A stretch of DNA of 64,000 nt from Paenibacillus glycinis (lineage in GTDB: Bacteria; Bacillota; Bacilli; Paenibacillales; Paenibacillaceae). Below, in pieces: positions 35,375 to 45,294 of the stretch. The stretch covers positions 434,001 to 498,000 of the forward strand of contig NZ_JAAAMV010000001.1 of NCBI RefSeq assembly GCF_009909185.1. Direction: 5' to 3'. Below the pieces are notes generated by a model, which saw nothing but the letters and a program-made list of their open reading frames with translations, searched no databases and was not told the origin of the DNA. The position numbers and the translations under genes were made by a program. Position 1 is the stretch's first letter. Each line of letters begins with the position of its first letter.

Positions 35375-36244
35375 TCACTCCTTCACTGCGTGTTGCTGCT
35401 TCGCCGCCTTGAGCGTGTTTTGCATCAGCATCGTGATCGTCATCGGGCCCACGCCGCCCGGAACCGGCGTGATGTAACCGGCAGTCTCCAGCACGTCTTC
35501 ATAATTCACGTCGCCTGCAAGCTTGCCGCTCTCGAGACGGTTGATGCCGACGTCGACAACCACGGCGCCCGGCTTGACGAACTCGCGGCCGATGGCGTTG
35601 GCCTTGCCGATCGCGACGACGAGAATATCCGCCGTGCGCGCGATATCCGCCATTTGGGCCGTGCGCGAATGACAGATCGTTACGGTCGCATGCTCGCGAA
35701 GCAGCAGCATGGAGACGGGTTTGCCGACGATGTTGCTGCGGCCGATGACAACGGCATGCTTGCCCGCGATGTCAATGCCCGTCCGTTTGATCAGCTCGAT
35801 GACGCCGGCTGGCGTGCAGGGCAGCAAGCTGTCGTCGCCGATGACCAGGTTGCCTACGCTGACCGGGTGAAAACCGTCCACGTCCTTGGCCGCGCTGATG
35901 GCGTCGATGACCGCTTTCTCGTCGATATGCTTCGGCAGCGGAAGCTGCACGAGAATGCCGTGAATGCTGCTTTGACGATTAAGCCGGTCGATCAGGGCAA
36001 GGAGATCTCCTTGCGTCGTCTCGGCCGGAAGCTTGTGGACTTCGGAATAGAAACCCAGCTGCTGGCATGCTTTTTCTTTGCTTCCCACGTACACTTTCGA
36101 TGCCGGATCTTCGCCGACAAGCACGACGGCCAGGCCCGGAACGATGCCCTGCGCAGCCAGCTTCGCCGCTTCCTCGGCGATTTCGATCCGGATGGCGTCG
36201 GAAATTGCTTTCCCTTCAATACGATGTGCGGTCACTTCGATCAC
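35375..36244 (-). CDS. folD: Bifunctional methylene-THF dehydrogenase/cyclohydrolase FolD
   Basis: The 289-residue protein has the catalytic stretch [32 protein letters not shown] and the NADP loop [14 protein letters not shown]. The C-terminal signature [16 protein letters not shown] is intact. It interconverts methylene-, methenyl- and formyl-tetrahydrofolate for purine and methionine synthesis. It lies between nusB and xseA, as in Bacillus. Confidence 0.96.
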   Translation of the reverse strand: MIEVTAHRIEGKAISDAIRIEIAEEAAKLAAQGIVPGLAVVLVGEDPASKVYVGSKEKACQQLGFYSEVHKLPAETTQGDLLALIDRLNRQSSIHGILVQLPLPKHIDEKAVIDAISAAKDVDGFHPVSVGNLVIGDDSLLPCTPAGVIELIKRTGIDIAGKHAVVIGRSNIVGKPVSMLLLREHATVTICHSRTAQMADIARTADILVVAIGKANAIGREFVKPGAVVVDVGINRLESGKLAGDVNYEDVLETAGYITPVPGGVGPMTITMLMQNTLKAAKQQHAVKE

Positions 36245-36281
36245 TCCTAGTTATAAACGCCTCGAGGGGCTTAATTATCGG

Positions 36282-36313
36282 AAGCCCCTTACGCCTGCGG
36301 CTGCAAGGGGCTT
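36282..36313 (-). terminator. Hairpin between nusB and folD
   Basis: AAGCCCCTT/AAGGGGCTT arms around a 14-base loop lie 22 bases past the nusB stop. No long T-run follows, so it may attenuate or stabilise mRNA. A third GGGGCTT copy sits at 36266. Confidence 0.5.
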
Positions 36314-36334
36314 ATCGGAATCGCGGTGCAAAAC

Positions 36335-36787
36335 CTACGCTTTCGGCTTGAGCTCGTCCAGCGCCTGCAGCAGCCGTCCGAGCACGCCGTTGACGAATTT
36401 GCCGGATTCGTCGGTGCCGAAATGCTTCGCCAGCTCGATCGCTTCGTTGATGATCGCCTTCGGCGGCGCGTCGTCCCTGAATACCAGCTCGTAACAGGCA
36501 AGCCGTAATATTTGACGATCCACGCGCGAAAGCCGATCCACCTGCCAGCCCGTCAAGTAGTGCTGCAGCATGTCGTCGATCGCTGCCTTATGTTCCACGA
36601 CGCCTTGCAGTAGGCTCCGGATATACTCGTCAATCTTGCCGACGTCCGCCGCGTCCGCTTCGATTTCGTTCTCCGCGTGCACCTCGTCCACCAGCATGTC
36701 GACCGCGGACGCCGTCGTCGCTTCTTCGTTCATTTCCATTTGGTACAAGCTTTGTACCACGATTTCCCGTGCTAGCCTTCGTTTCAT
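36335..36787 (-). CDS. nusB: Transcription antitermination factor NusB
   Basis: The 150-residue protein begins MKRRLAREIVVQSLYQME and ends with the NusB core VDRQILRLACYELVFRDD, PPKAIINEAIELAKHFGTDES and KFVNGVLGRLL. With NusE it binds boxA RNA and promotes rRNA antitermination. AGGAGG lies 4 bases before the ATG; the 18-codon extension is rejected. Confidence 0.95.
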   Translation of the reverse strand: MKRRLAREIVVQSLYQMEMNEEATTASAVDMLVDEVHAENEIEADAADVGKIDEYIRSLLQGVVEHKAAIDDMLQHYLTGWQVDRLSRVDRQILRLACYELVFRDDAPPKAIINEAIELAKHFGTDESGKFVNGVLGRLLQALDELKPKA

Positions 36788-36835
36788 GTGTCCTCCTGAC
36801 CGTTCCTCGAAAATTCCTGTATCAAGCGAATCGGC

Positions 36836-36854
36836 TCGCACCCCTGGGGTGCGA
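36836..36854. repeat. Short perfect palindrome between DUF2273 gene and nusB
   Basis: TCGCACCCC-T-GGGGTGCGA is a 19-base palindrome about 50 bases upstream of the nusB start, in the leader. It could be an operator or an mRNA hairpin. Confidence 0.6.
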
Positions 36855-36914
36855 CCCGATCCATTCCGGAGAAACCCAAACTCGGCATAAGGAACGCTTA
36901 TCCGAGATCGGATT

Positions 36915-36979
36915 TCAAAAAATATGATCTCCTCCCTGCCCCGAACAGATGCCGCGTTGTCCGGGGTACGGAGGAGACC
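36915..36979 (-). terminator. Terminator of the amaP-DUF2273 unit
   Basis: On the minus strand GGTCTCCTCC, then CCCCG, pairs with CGGGG and GGAGGAGATC, and is followed by ATATTTTTTG. It lies just past the DUF2273 stop. Confidence 0.9.
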
Positions 36980-36985
36980 ATAGTG

Positions 36986-37216
36986 CTATTTGAACGGCCG
37001 CCAGCGCTCCGTCAACCACTCCACCAGCTGCTGCCAGGGAATGATCGGGCCCTTCTGCTCGTCCTTCATTTTGCCAATCGCGTAGCCGACCCAAAGCAAT
37101 AAACCGAAAAACAGCATATCCCAAAATCCTACGATGAAATAAAGAAGGCCCAGAATGATACCCACCGAGATACCGGCGATCCGTCCACCGTAGGTCGTCC
37201 AGATTTCCCTCCACAT
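36986..37216 (-). CDS. DUF2273 small membrane protein
   Basis: The 76-residue protein has two close membrane helices (IAGISVGIILGLLYFIVGF and MLFFGLLLWVGYAIG) and a C-terminal basic/aromatic tail. DUF2273 proteins occur with Asp23/AmaP gene sets; function unknown. AGGGG lies 8 bases before the ATG at 37216. It follows amaP by 11 bases. Confidence 0.8.
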   Translation of the reverse strand: MWREIWTTYGGRIAGISVGIILGLLYFIVGFWDMLFFGLLLWVGYAIGKMKDEQKGPIIPWQQLVEWLTERWRPFK

Positions 37217-37227
37217 CGGCATCACCC

Positions 37228-37791
37228 CTATTCTACACGGCTTTTAAAGTTCGCGGTTTGGATGATGTTGGCCACGAAGACGGAAACGTTCGCCACGGGA
37301 ATGCCCGTAATTTCCTCCACGTGGGACTTGACCGCGCGCTGAATATCCTCGGTCAGCGTCGGAATGGAGCTCTCTCCGTCCGCGATGGCACGCAGCGATA
37401 CTTCGATACCCGATTCGCCGATGCGGATCCGCGCTTTCAAATCCTTCACGCCGCGCTGGCGCGCGGCCGCCTTGAGCGCCAAATTCTCGACCGTATCCAG
37501 CGAAATGCGAATGTCGCCGAATTCCGTGCGTTGGTCAATGGAAGGCGCGGACGCGTTGCTCCGCCGAAGCGAGACGTAGAAGAAGCGAAGGCTGATCAAG
37601 AAAACGACTGCCGCTACCGTGACGACGGTCAGCTGCAGCCAACGCATGTCGCCGCTGTACAAATTATGTACGAGATTGCCCAGCCATTCTTCCGGGAACC
37701 AATAAACCCCGGCGCAGAACGCGATGGCCGCCGCCACCCCGATCGCCAGGCTATATAGGAATAACAGCAGCTTGTCCAACATTCTAATCAA
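37228..37791 (-). CDS. amaP: Alkaline shock response membrane anchor protein AmaP
   Basis: The 187-residue protein has two N-terminal membrane helices (LLLFLYSLAIGVAAAIAFCAG and LQLTVVTVAAVVFLISLRFF). A cytoplasmic Asp23-like domain follows (FGDIRISLDTVENLALKAA through VANVSVFVANI). In Staphylococcus AmaP anchors Asp23 at the membrane. I chose TTG at 37791, with AAGGAGG 9 bases upstream; an ATG three codons later at 37782 is possible. Confidence 0.82.
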   Translation of the reverse strand: MIRMLDKLLLFLYSLAIGVAAAIAFCAGVYWFPEEWLGNLVHNLYSGDMRWLQLTVVTVAAVVFLISLRFFYVSLRRSNASAPSIDQRTEFGDIRISLDTVENLALKAAARQRGVKDLKARIRIGESGIEVSLRAIADGESSIPTLTEDIQRAVKSHVEEITGIPVANVSVFVANIIQTANFKSRVE

Positions 37792-37904
37792 CGACAGATG
37801 CCTCCTTGGGACGATTACGAAGAAACGGCTCATGCCGTCCTTACGTTGGGCGGAGCAAGATAAGCCGAGCGTGAAACAAAACCGAAATTTTCTTGTATTC
37901 CTAG

Positions 37905-37948
37905 ATAAAACCCCCTAGCGCCGAGCGGCAAGCCCAACCACTAGGGGG
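37905..37948 (-). terminator. Terminator after the Asp23-family gene
   Basis: CCCCCTAG/CTAGGGGG arms separated by 22 bases are followed by TTTTATC on the minus strand. It stands between the asp23-type gene and amaP, so amaP probably has its own promoter or depends on readthrough. Confidence 0.8.
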
Positions 37949-37976
37949 TATGAGTCATTCATTTCCACGAGAACGA

Positions 37977-38384
37977 TTATTTTACCCGAAGCTGAGCCTC
38001 TTCCAATTCCTGCTTCTCCGTCAGTTTGAAATGAACGTCATGGATATGAACGTTTACTTCGACGACATGAAGACCGGTCATGGTTTCAATGGCGCGCTTA
38101 ACGTTGCGTTGAATGTCCGAAGCGATCTCCGGTATCCGGTTGCCGTATTCCACGATAATGGAAACGTCAACGGCCGCTTCGCGCTGCCCGACTTCGACTT
38201 TAACGCCCTTCGACAAGTTTTTGCGACCCAGAAGCTCGGCAATGCCGCCGGCGAACCCGCCGCTCATGCCCGCTACGCCTTGTACCTCGATTGTCGCAAG
38301 ACCAGCAATGATTTCGATGACTTCGGGTGCGATTTGAATAGTGCCCATGTCCGTTCTCTCATAGTCCGCTGCCAGCGTACTCAT
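37977..38384 (-). CDS. yqhY: Asp23/Gls24 family envelope stress protein (YqhY-like)
   Basis: The 135-residue protein carries the Asp23 domain (IQIAPEVIEIIAGLATIEVQG, then VDVSIIVEYGNRIPEIA). A nearby AmaP would tether it to the membrane. In B. subtilis YqhY lies beside accBC and influences acetyl-CoA carboxylase activity; the same adjacency holds here, 126 bases downstream of accC. Confidence 0.9.
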   Translation of the reverse strand: MSTLAADYERTDMGTIQIAPEVIEIIAGLATIEVQGVAGMSGGFAGGIAELLGRKNLSKGVKVEVGQREAAVDVSIIVEYGNRIPEIASDIQRNVKRAIETMTGLHVVEVNVHIHDVHFKLTEKQELEEAQLRVK

Positions 38385-38510
38385 GGTTATCCTACACCTC
38401 CCGTAAAGTAGCGTGCCTTCAGCCGCCAGCCGATAGCTTATCCGCTTCTTATTCCTATACTATAGCATTCTGGCGGAAATATGACAAACCGTGCAGGACT
38501 TGTTTCCCGC

Positions 38511-39881
<1,371 letters not shown>

Positions 39882-39935
39882 GGTTAAAAGCTCCTCTCGT
39901 GTCCGTTGTTTCCGGTTCGTTCCGCAGCGGGCGGA

Positions 39936-40418
39936 TTATTCCGGCTTGACAAGGAACAACGGCTGCCCGAACTCGACCAGTTGTCCATTCTCGACGAGGA
40001 TCTCGACGATCTCGCCGCGCACTTCCGCTTCCAGCTCGTTCATCAGCTTCATCGCTTCGAGAATGCAGACGATCGACTTGTCGTTGATGCGGTCGCCCAC
40101 GTTCACGAACGGAGGCTTGTCCGGCGAGGACGCGCGGTAGAACGTGCCGACCATCGGCGATTTGATCTCGTGGTAGTTGTTCGCCGGAGCCGCTTGCGGC
40201 GCGGGAGCGGCCTGAACGGGAGCCTGCGCCTCCGCTTGGGTTTGGGGAGCCTGCGTATATGTAGTAACGAAAGGCGCGCTTTGCGAGACGTTCACCACTT
40301 CCGTCTTGCCGGGCTTGCGGATCATCAGACGTGCGCCGTCGTTTTCGATTTCGAGCTCATGGACCGAAGTCCCGTCGACCAGCTTGATCAATTCTTTAAT
40401 CTCGCTCAGTTTAAACAT
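39936..40418 (-). CDS. accB: Biotin carboxyl carrier protein of acetyl-CoA carboxylase
   Basis: The 160-residue protein has an N-terminal helix ([22 protein letters not shown]), an Ala/Pro/Gln-rich linker and a C-terminal biotinyl domain with the biotinylated Lys in [15 protein letters not shown]. It shuttles carboxyl-biotin to the transferase. It is the first gene of accBC and has an extended -10 about 125 bases upstream. Confidence 0.96.
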   Translation of the reverse strand: MFKLSEIKELIKLVDGTSVHELEIENDGARLMIRKPGKTEVVNVSQSAPFVTTYTQAPQTQAEAQAPVQAAPAPQAAPANNYHEIKSPMVGTFYRASSPDKPPFVNVGDRINDKSIVCILEAMKLMNELEAEVRGEIVEILVENGQLVEFGQPLFLVKPE

Positions 40419-40543
40419 CGTTTCACTCCTATAAGTTTTTGCATCCCCACTGCGGGACGCTGCTTGATCGCTTTAATGTAAGCGCTGTGTTAGCAACCGC
40501 GAAAAAACGGTGCAAATTTCCAAACCTGCACATAGCAAACCTT

Positions 40544-40552
40544 ATTATAGCA
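40544..40552 (-). promoter_or_regulatory. Extended -10 promoter of accBC
   Basis: The minus strand reads TGCTATAAT with TTCGTG 17 bases upstream. A cre-like TGTAAGCGCTGTGT lies downstream at 40477-40490 (12 of 14 to TGWAANCGNTNWCA). Confidence 0.55.
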
Positions 40553-40596
40553 TAAATGCGTCAGAACACGAAGCGCATTTTTGACCCGCGCGAATT

Positions 40597-40635
40597 GGAA
40601 AAAAGCCCCGGCACCGCGTATTCCGGCACCGGGGC
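40597..40635 (-). terminator. Terminator of the spoIIIA operon
   Basis: GCCCCGG/CCGGGGC arms with a paired inner loop are followed by TTTTTTCC on the minus strand, 14 bases past the spoIIIAH stop. Confidence 0.9.
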
Positions 40636-40648
40636 CCGCCATGGCGGC

Positions 40649-41389
40649 TTACTTCACGTACTGGATCGTCAATTGATCCGGCGACAGGCCCAGCTCCTCG
40701 ATCGCCATCGTCAGGATGCTGTCCGCCTGGCTCCGTTCGAGCTTGTCGCTTTGCACGACGATCTTGTAGCGGTCGCCGCCGGCATCCGGCACCACGGCCG
40801 CGTTGCCGAATTGATTGGACAGCTCTTCTTCCAGCCCCGTGATCTTCGTGTTCTTGTCCTCGAGCAGATCGAGCTGTTCGAGCACGGTGGTGGCTTCGTC
40901 CTTGTCGCTGAGCTTCGTGTCGGACACTTTGCCCATCAACGAATTGTATTCTTCGTTGTACGATTCGTCGCGCTGCTCCTGAAGCTGGCTGAACACGCTC
41001 GTCGCCACGCCGCCGGCCTCTTCGAGTTCCTTCAGCACTTCCTCGTCGGTTTTGGTCGCGTCCGCGTTGCCGGCCGCGGCGTCTCCCCCGTTATCCGCGG
41101 CATTCGCCGCATCCGCCGACGCGTTGCCGGCGTTGTTCGCGGCGGCGTCGCCGGCAGCGTTGCCCGCGTCGTCGCCGGTCACTTCGTTCGCGATGATCGC
41201 GTCGTCGCCCGCTTCCGTTCCGGAAGCTTCGGTGGCATCGCTCGCCGCGCCTTGCTGCTTCGTGCCGTCCGTCGTCACGATATCGTTCGACGGCGTGCTG
41301 ACGTCTTCCGTGAAGAGGTAGTATGCCGACAAAACCACCATCAAGCTGAGCATCGATACGAGCCAAATCGTTTGCCTTTTGTTATTCAT
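40649..41389 (-). CDS. spoIIIAH: Stage III sporulation protein AH
   Basis: The 246-residue protein has one N-terminal membrane helix (TIWLVSMLSLMVVLSAYYLF). An unusually long Ala/Asp/Asn/Gly low-complexity stretch follows (about residues 55-110), then the conserved C-terminal ring-forming domain (SNQFGNAAVVPDAGGDRYKI). SpoIIIAH pairs with SpoIIQ across the intermembrane space. It is last in the operon, 36 bases after spoIIIAG. Confidence 0.92.
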   Translation of the reverse strand: MNNKRQTIWLVSMLSLMVVLSAYYLFTEDVSTPSNDIVTTDGTKQQGAASDATEASGTEAGDDAIIANEVTGDDAGNAAGDAAANNAGNASADAANAADNGGDAAAGNADATKTDEEVLKELEEAGGVATSVFSQLQEQRDESYNEEYNSLMGKVSDTKLSDKDEATTVLEQLDLLEDKNTKITGLEEELSNQFGNAAVVPDAGGDRYKIVVQSDKLERSQADSILTMAIEELGLSPDQLTIQYVK

Positions 41390-41425
41390 TCTTGTACAGC
41401 CTCCCTTTTCATTATCCCAGTGGGT

Positions 41426-42079
41426 TTATTGTTGCTTGCGGGGAATAACCGAGATTCGGTTGACCGCAACGTTGAGACCCTTCTCCACGGCGTCGATGAT
41501 AAGCCTGCGCACCGTTCCGTTCTCCGCGCCCTGCGCCACGATGAGCACGCCCCTGATTTTGGGTTGAATCCGCTTGACGATGATCGGCGCGCTGTCGCCA
41601 TTCGTATCGTAAAGGACGACGTGTCCTTCTTTCGTAATCGACGTGATGCTCCGCTTGCCGCCGTTCTTGTCCGTTTCGTTCGTGATCTGCTGCGCTTCCT
41701 TCTCGTCGATTTGAACGACGGACTCTTCCGTGGAATCGACCATGACCATGACCTCCACCGGCCCGACGCCCACGATGGTTTCCAGGATCTCCTTCAGCCG
41801 GCTCTCGAGCGGCTGCTCGATGGCATCGAAGGGGCTGCCGCCGGATTTGATTCCCCCCGAGGCGGGTTGGTCGCCGGAACCGCCCGGCTGCGCTTGCCCC
41901 TGATCCTGCCCTTGCGCCTGTTCCTGCGGAACCTCCTGAAAATGAAGGAACGAATTCATCAGCATCAGCGCGGCTCCGATGCCGCCGATGACCAGCAGCC
42001 AGCGCAGCGTCCGGACCCGTTTCGGGCCTCCGTTTCCTTTGCCGAGCGTCGACTCCAGCCCGTCCAGCCATTTGGCCAA
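41426..42079 (-). CDS. spoIIIAG: Stage III sporulation protein AG
   Basis: The 217-residue protein has one membrane helix (VRTLRWLLVIGGIGAALMLM), a Gln/Gly-rich linker and a ring-building domain (VGVGPVEVMVMVDSTEE, PKIRGVLIVAQGAENGTVRRLI). SpoIIIAG forms a large ring of the SpoIIIA-SpoIIQ feeding-tube complex. It lies 18 bases after spoIIIAF. Confidence 0.93.
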   Translation of the reverse strand: MAKWLDGLESTLGKGNGGPKRVRTLRWLLVIGGIGAALMLMNSFLHFQEVPQEQAQGQDQGQAQPGGSGDQPASGGIKSGGSPFDAIEQPLESRLKEILETIVGVGPVEVMVMVDSTEESVVQIDEKEAQQITNETDKNGGKRSITSITKEGHVVLYDTNGDSAPIIVKRIQPKIRGVLIVAQGAENGTVRRLIIDAVEKGLNVAVNRISVIPRKQQ

Positions 42080-42097
42080 CGTCGTTCTCCCCTTTCC

Positions 42098-42823
42098 CTA
42101 TCGCGCGGAAGCCGCGGCCGGCGCCGGCTCCAGTACTTCTACCGCGGCCGGATTGACGGACCAGCCTTCCCGCAGCACCGATTGGACCGCGCCCGCGATC
42201 GTTGCCGACGCGGGCCGGTACGCGCCTCCGTCTCCATCGTTCGGTGTCGCGTCCGACGAAGGCGTTACGTCGACCTGTACGGCTTGCACCTCGTCTACCG
42301 GCGCCGCGTTCGGTCCGGTGCCGCCGTCGGCGGCGGTCCCTTCGTCCGGCGGCGCTTGTTCCGCCGGGACAAGCGTGACTGTTACGCCGCTCAATTGGAC
42401 GGGCTGTCCGCTGCGGTCCGCCGTCATCTTCACGTCGACGGCCGCCACCTTGAGGCCGGTGGACTGTTCGATGCCCGTCTTCATCGCTTCGGCGATCCGC
42501 TGCTCGGCAAGCGCGGAAGCGGAAGCCGCTTCCTTCTGCTTCAGCGCTTTGGCATCCTCCTGGATGTCCTGCAGCGTCGGCATGCGGAGATCCTTCGACG
42601 AATCGGCGTTGATCCATTCCTCTACCTGCGCGTCCAGCTTGGCGCTGAAATCGCCCTGCAGCACCCGGATGATCGGCGTAAGGATCGTCAGCAGAATGAT
42701 CAAGCCCGCGACCAGCCGGACGTACCGCTGCATGCCCTTGTTCGGCAGGAGGAGATCGATGAACCCCGCCAGCAGCACCACCGCTATGATTTGCTGCAGC
42801 CAGACGGCCAGCCAATTCAACAT
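42098..42823 (-). CDS. spoIIIAF: Stage III sporulation protein AF
   Basis: The 241-residue protein has two membrane helices (AVWLQQIIAVVLLAGFIDLLL and LVAGLIILLTILTPIIRVL). A soluble domain and a long, acidic Ala/Pro-rich C-terminus follow. GGAGG lies before the ATG at 42823; the GTG 6 codons upstream overlaps it. The C-terminal half is less conserved than the helices. Confidence 0.88.
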   Translation of the reverse strand: MLNWLAVWLQQIIAVVLLAGFIDLLLPNKGMQRYVRLVAGLIILLTILTPIIRVLQGDFSAKLDAQVEEWINADSSKDLRMPTLQDIQEDAKALKQKEAASASALAEQRIAEAMKTGIEQSTGLKVAAVDVKMTADRSGQPVQLSGVTVTLVPAEQAPPDEGTAADGGTGPNAAPVDEVQAVQVDVTPSSDATPNDGDGGAYRPASATIAGAVQSVLREGWSVNPAAVEVLEPAPAAASAR

Positions 42824-42845
42824 CTCATCGCCTCCGCTCACTCCG

Positions 42846-44114
42846 CTACTTCATCATCACCGCCGCGTTGCCTGCCGTCAGGATGATCGTGATGGCCAGG
42901 AAGAACATGAGCCCGACCGCGGCCAGCGCGGCGAAGACATAGATGAGCGTTTTGCCGATCGTCTGCAGGCAGCCTACGATAGGACTGTCGCCGAGCGGCT
43001 GCATGACGGCCGCGGCCACGTTGTAGATCAATGCCAGCGTGATGATTTTGACGGCGGGAAAGGCGCACAGGAACAAGATAATGACGACGCCCGAGAGGCC
43101 GATGGCGTTCTTCACGAGCAGCGATGCCGACATGACCGTGTCCGCCGCGTCGGAGAAGGTGCGGCCGATGACCGGCACGAAGTTGCCCGTCACGAATTTG
43201 GCCGTCCGCATCGTCACGCCGTCCGTCACCGAGCCCGTGGCTCCTTGCACCGAAATCACGCCGAGGAATACCGTCAGCATGACGCCCATCAGCCCGACCG
43301 CGAAATTCCGGAGCACGTTGGCCAGCTGGGTGACTTTGAACCTGTCCGACAACGAGCTGGCGATATGAAGCACGGCCGAGAAGAACAGCAGCGGGAAGAC
43401 CAGCGTGTAAATGACGGTGCCGACGGCATGGATCATGAACACGATCAGCGGATGCAGCACCGATACCGTGACGACGCTTCCCATGGTCGCCAGCAGCGTC
43501 AGCAGCAGCGGCACCATCGCCATCATGAATTGGATCATGCCGGTAATGGCATCCTTCGCGTAGCCGATGGCGACGTTGAAGCTGTTGACGGCCAGCACGA
43601 TCATCACCATGTACGTGATGCTGTAGGCCACCTTGCTGACGGTATTGCGCTCGAAGGCCGTCTGCATCGTCTCCAGCATCAGGCTGAACACCGTCAAAAT
43701 GACGATCGTGACCAGCAGCTTTCCGTTGTAAAGCACCTCATGGAGCACGTACTTCAGCAATCCCGACAGCACCGTCGTCAGCTTCAAGCCTTTGCCGCCG
43801 GGCATGATCATCTCCACGAAGCTCGGCACGTCGTTGTCGGGAAAGAAACCGCCGTAATCGCTCATCAGCTTGTTCCAATACGTTTCCACCGTATCCGTGT
43901 CGATGCCGTTCATCTGCTCGTCCGATAATTGCTTGTCGACGGCGACCGCGCCGTCCTCCGCGGCCGGCTCGGCTGCGGCGGCATCCGCCTGCCGCCCGGC
44001 GCCAAGCGCCGAGCCGCCCGATGGATCCGCCGATACGCCCGCGGGGAGGAACAGAAGCAGTCCCCAGCAAAGCAGGGCCGGCAGGACCAAACAACGCATG
44101 ACGCGCTGCCGCAT
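42846..44114 (-). CDS. spoIIIAE: Stage III sporulation protein AE
   Basis: The 422-residue protein has a signal peptide (LVLPALLCWGLLLFLPAGVSA), then an acidic stretch and about seven membrane helices (VTIVILTVFSLMLETMQTAF onward). It is the large membrane channel-like subunit of the SpoIIIA complex. GGGGAG lies 9 bases before the ATG at 44114; the TTG three codons upstream abuts this site. It starts 5 bases after spoIIIAD. Confidence 0.93.
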   Translation of the reverse strand: MRQRVMRCLVLPALLCWGLLLFLPAGVSADPSGGSALGAGRQADAAAAEPAAEDGAVAVDKQLSDEQMNGIDTDTVETYWNKLMSDYGGFFPDNDVPSFVEMIMPGGKGLKLTTVLSGLLKYVLHEVLYNGKLLVTIVILTVFSLMLETMQTAFERNTVSKVAYSITYMVMIVLAVNSFNVAIGYAKDAITGMIQFMMAMVPLLLTLLATMGSVVTVSVLHPLIVFMIHAVGTVIYTLVFPLLFFSAVLHIASSLSDRFKVTQLANVLRNFAVGLMGVMLTVFLGVISVQGATGSVTDGVTMRTAKFVTGNFVPVIGRTFSDAADTVMSASLLVKNAIGLSGVVIILFLCAFPAVKIITLALIYNVAAAVMQPLGDSPIVGCLQTIGKTLIYVFAALAAVGLMFFLAITIILTAGNAAVMMK

Positions 44115-44119
44115 AATCT

Positions 44120-44515
44120 TCAACTCCCCATCGGCAGTAAGCCTAATACGGTTTCGACGATGACGCTGATGATGGGCACGGCCAGGACAAGAATCAGAAT
44201 TTTGCCGGCGAACTCGATCTTGGACGCGATGCTCTCCTGGCCGGCGTCCCGGACGATCTGGGAGCCGAATTCCGCGATATACGCGATGCCGATGATTTTG
44301 AGCACCGTCTTCAAGTAGATCGAAGGGATGCCGGACCGGTCCGCGAGCTGCTCCAGCACGCCGATGACGGTTTCGATTTTCCCGATGACGAACAGGAAGA
44401 TGAACAATCCCGTGAACGCCGCGAGCAGAAAGGCGAACATCGGCTTCTGTTCGCGCACGACGAGCACGAGCACGGTGGAGACGAGTCCAAGGCCGACAAT
44501 CTGGATGATTTCCAA
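44120..44515 (-). CDS. spoIIIAD: Stage III sporulation protein AD
   Basis: The 131-residue membrane protein has four helices, the first beginning IQIVGLGLVSTVLVLVV and the last ILILVLAVPIISVIVETVLG. It belongs to the SpoIIIAC/AD family and fits between AC and AE in the complex and in gene order. Confidence 0.93.
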   Translation of the reverse strand: MEIIQIVGLGLVSTVLVLVVREQKPMFAFLLAAFTGLFIFLFVIGKIETVIGVLEQLADRSGIPSIYLKTVLKIIGIAYIAEFGSQIVRDAGQESIASKIEFAGKILILVLAVPIISVIVETVLGLLPMGS

Positions 44516-44556
44516 TCCTTACTCACCCGCCTCGCGATCGATCGTATGCGCCGTCT

Positions 44557-44760
44557 TCATTGAAACAAGAAGATCGTTTTGATTTCCGTGAACAGGTCGT
44601 TCAAAAGCCGGATGACCATGAACAAGACGACGACAAAGCCGATCAGCGTAACCCAATGCGCCATGTCTTCCTTGCCCATCTGCTTCAGCACGGTATGGAT
44701 CATAGCCGTAATGATGCCGATTCCGGCGATTTGAAATATGGCGCTGACATCAATGTTCAT
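44557..44760 (-). CDS. spoIIIAC: Stage III sporulation protein AC
   Basis: The 67-residue protein has two membrane helices (IFQIAGIGIITAMIHTVL and VTLIGFVVVLFMVIRLL) with KQMGKEDMAHW between, typical of SpoIIIAC. It lies 15 bases after spoIIIAB and 41 bases before spoIIIAD. Confidence 0.95.
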   Translation of the reverse strand: MNIDVSAIFQIAGIGIITAMIHTVLKQMGKEDMAHWVTLIGFVVVLFMVIRLLNDLFTEIKTIFLFQ

Positions 44761-44775
44761 GCATACGGCACCCCA

Positions 44776-45294
44776 CTAAAGAATCAAAATGACGATAAGC
44801 GCCGCCGTGAGAACGCCCAAGCTTCGCCACATTTTCACGTACCGCACGCCATCGAGCCGCGCCGCGTCCTCTTCGAAATGCAGCTGCTGCACGGCAAGCT
44901 TCAGATGCTTCATCTGATCCTCGCGGTCGCTGATGCCGAGATTATGGCCCAGGCGGATCAGCGCCGTTTGTTCCGGCTGCCGCATCGCCGTATGCGGCCA
45001 AGCGTCCACTACCGCGGCTTCCCAGCTCTCCCGGAAGGTGAGCTCTCCGCCGCCCGCCAGCCGGCCGTTCACCGCCCGCAGCAACGAGGCCGCCGGCTCG
45101 GGCACATGCGCCGCGCACCTGGCGATCGCTTCCGGCAGCGGCGTGAAGCCGTAGCCGATCTCGGTTTCCAATCGCTGCAGCGCATGGATCAGCTGGCGGA
45201 TCTGATTCGGGCGGGCGGCGTAGCGCGCCGCTTGCAGCCAGCCGATCATGGCGCCGGCGAACAGGATAAGCGCCGCCCCGATGAGCTTAACCAT
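44776..45294 (-). CDS. spoIIIAB: Stage III sporulation protein AB
   Basis: The 172-residue protein has an N-terminal helix (LIGAALILFAGAMIGWLQA), a soluble domain (RQLIHALQRLETEIGYGFTPLPEAI) and a C-terminal helix (LGVLTAALIVILIL). The soluble part resembles T2SS-F-type domains. Its start overlaps the spoIIIAA end by 8 bases, so the two are translationally coupled. Confidence 0.94.
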   Translation of the reverse strand: MVKLIGAALILFAGAMIGWLQAARYAARPNQIRQLIHALQRLETEIGYGFTPLPEAIARCAAHVPEPAASLLRAVNGRLAGGGELTFRESWEAAVVDAWPHTAMRQPEQTALIRLGHNLGISDREDQMKHLKLAVQQLHFEEDAARLDGVRYVKMWRSLGVLTAALIVILIL

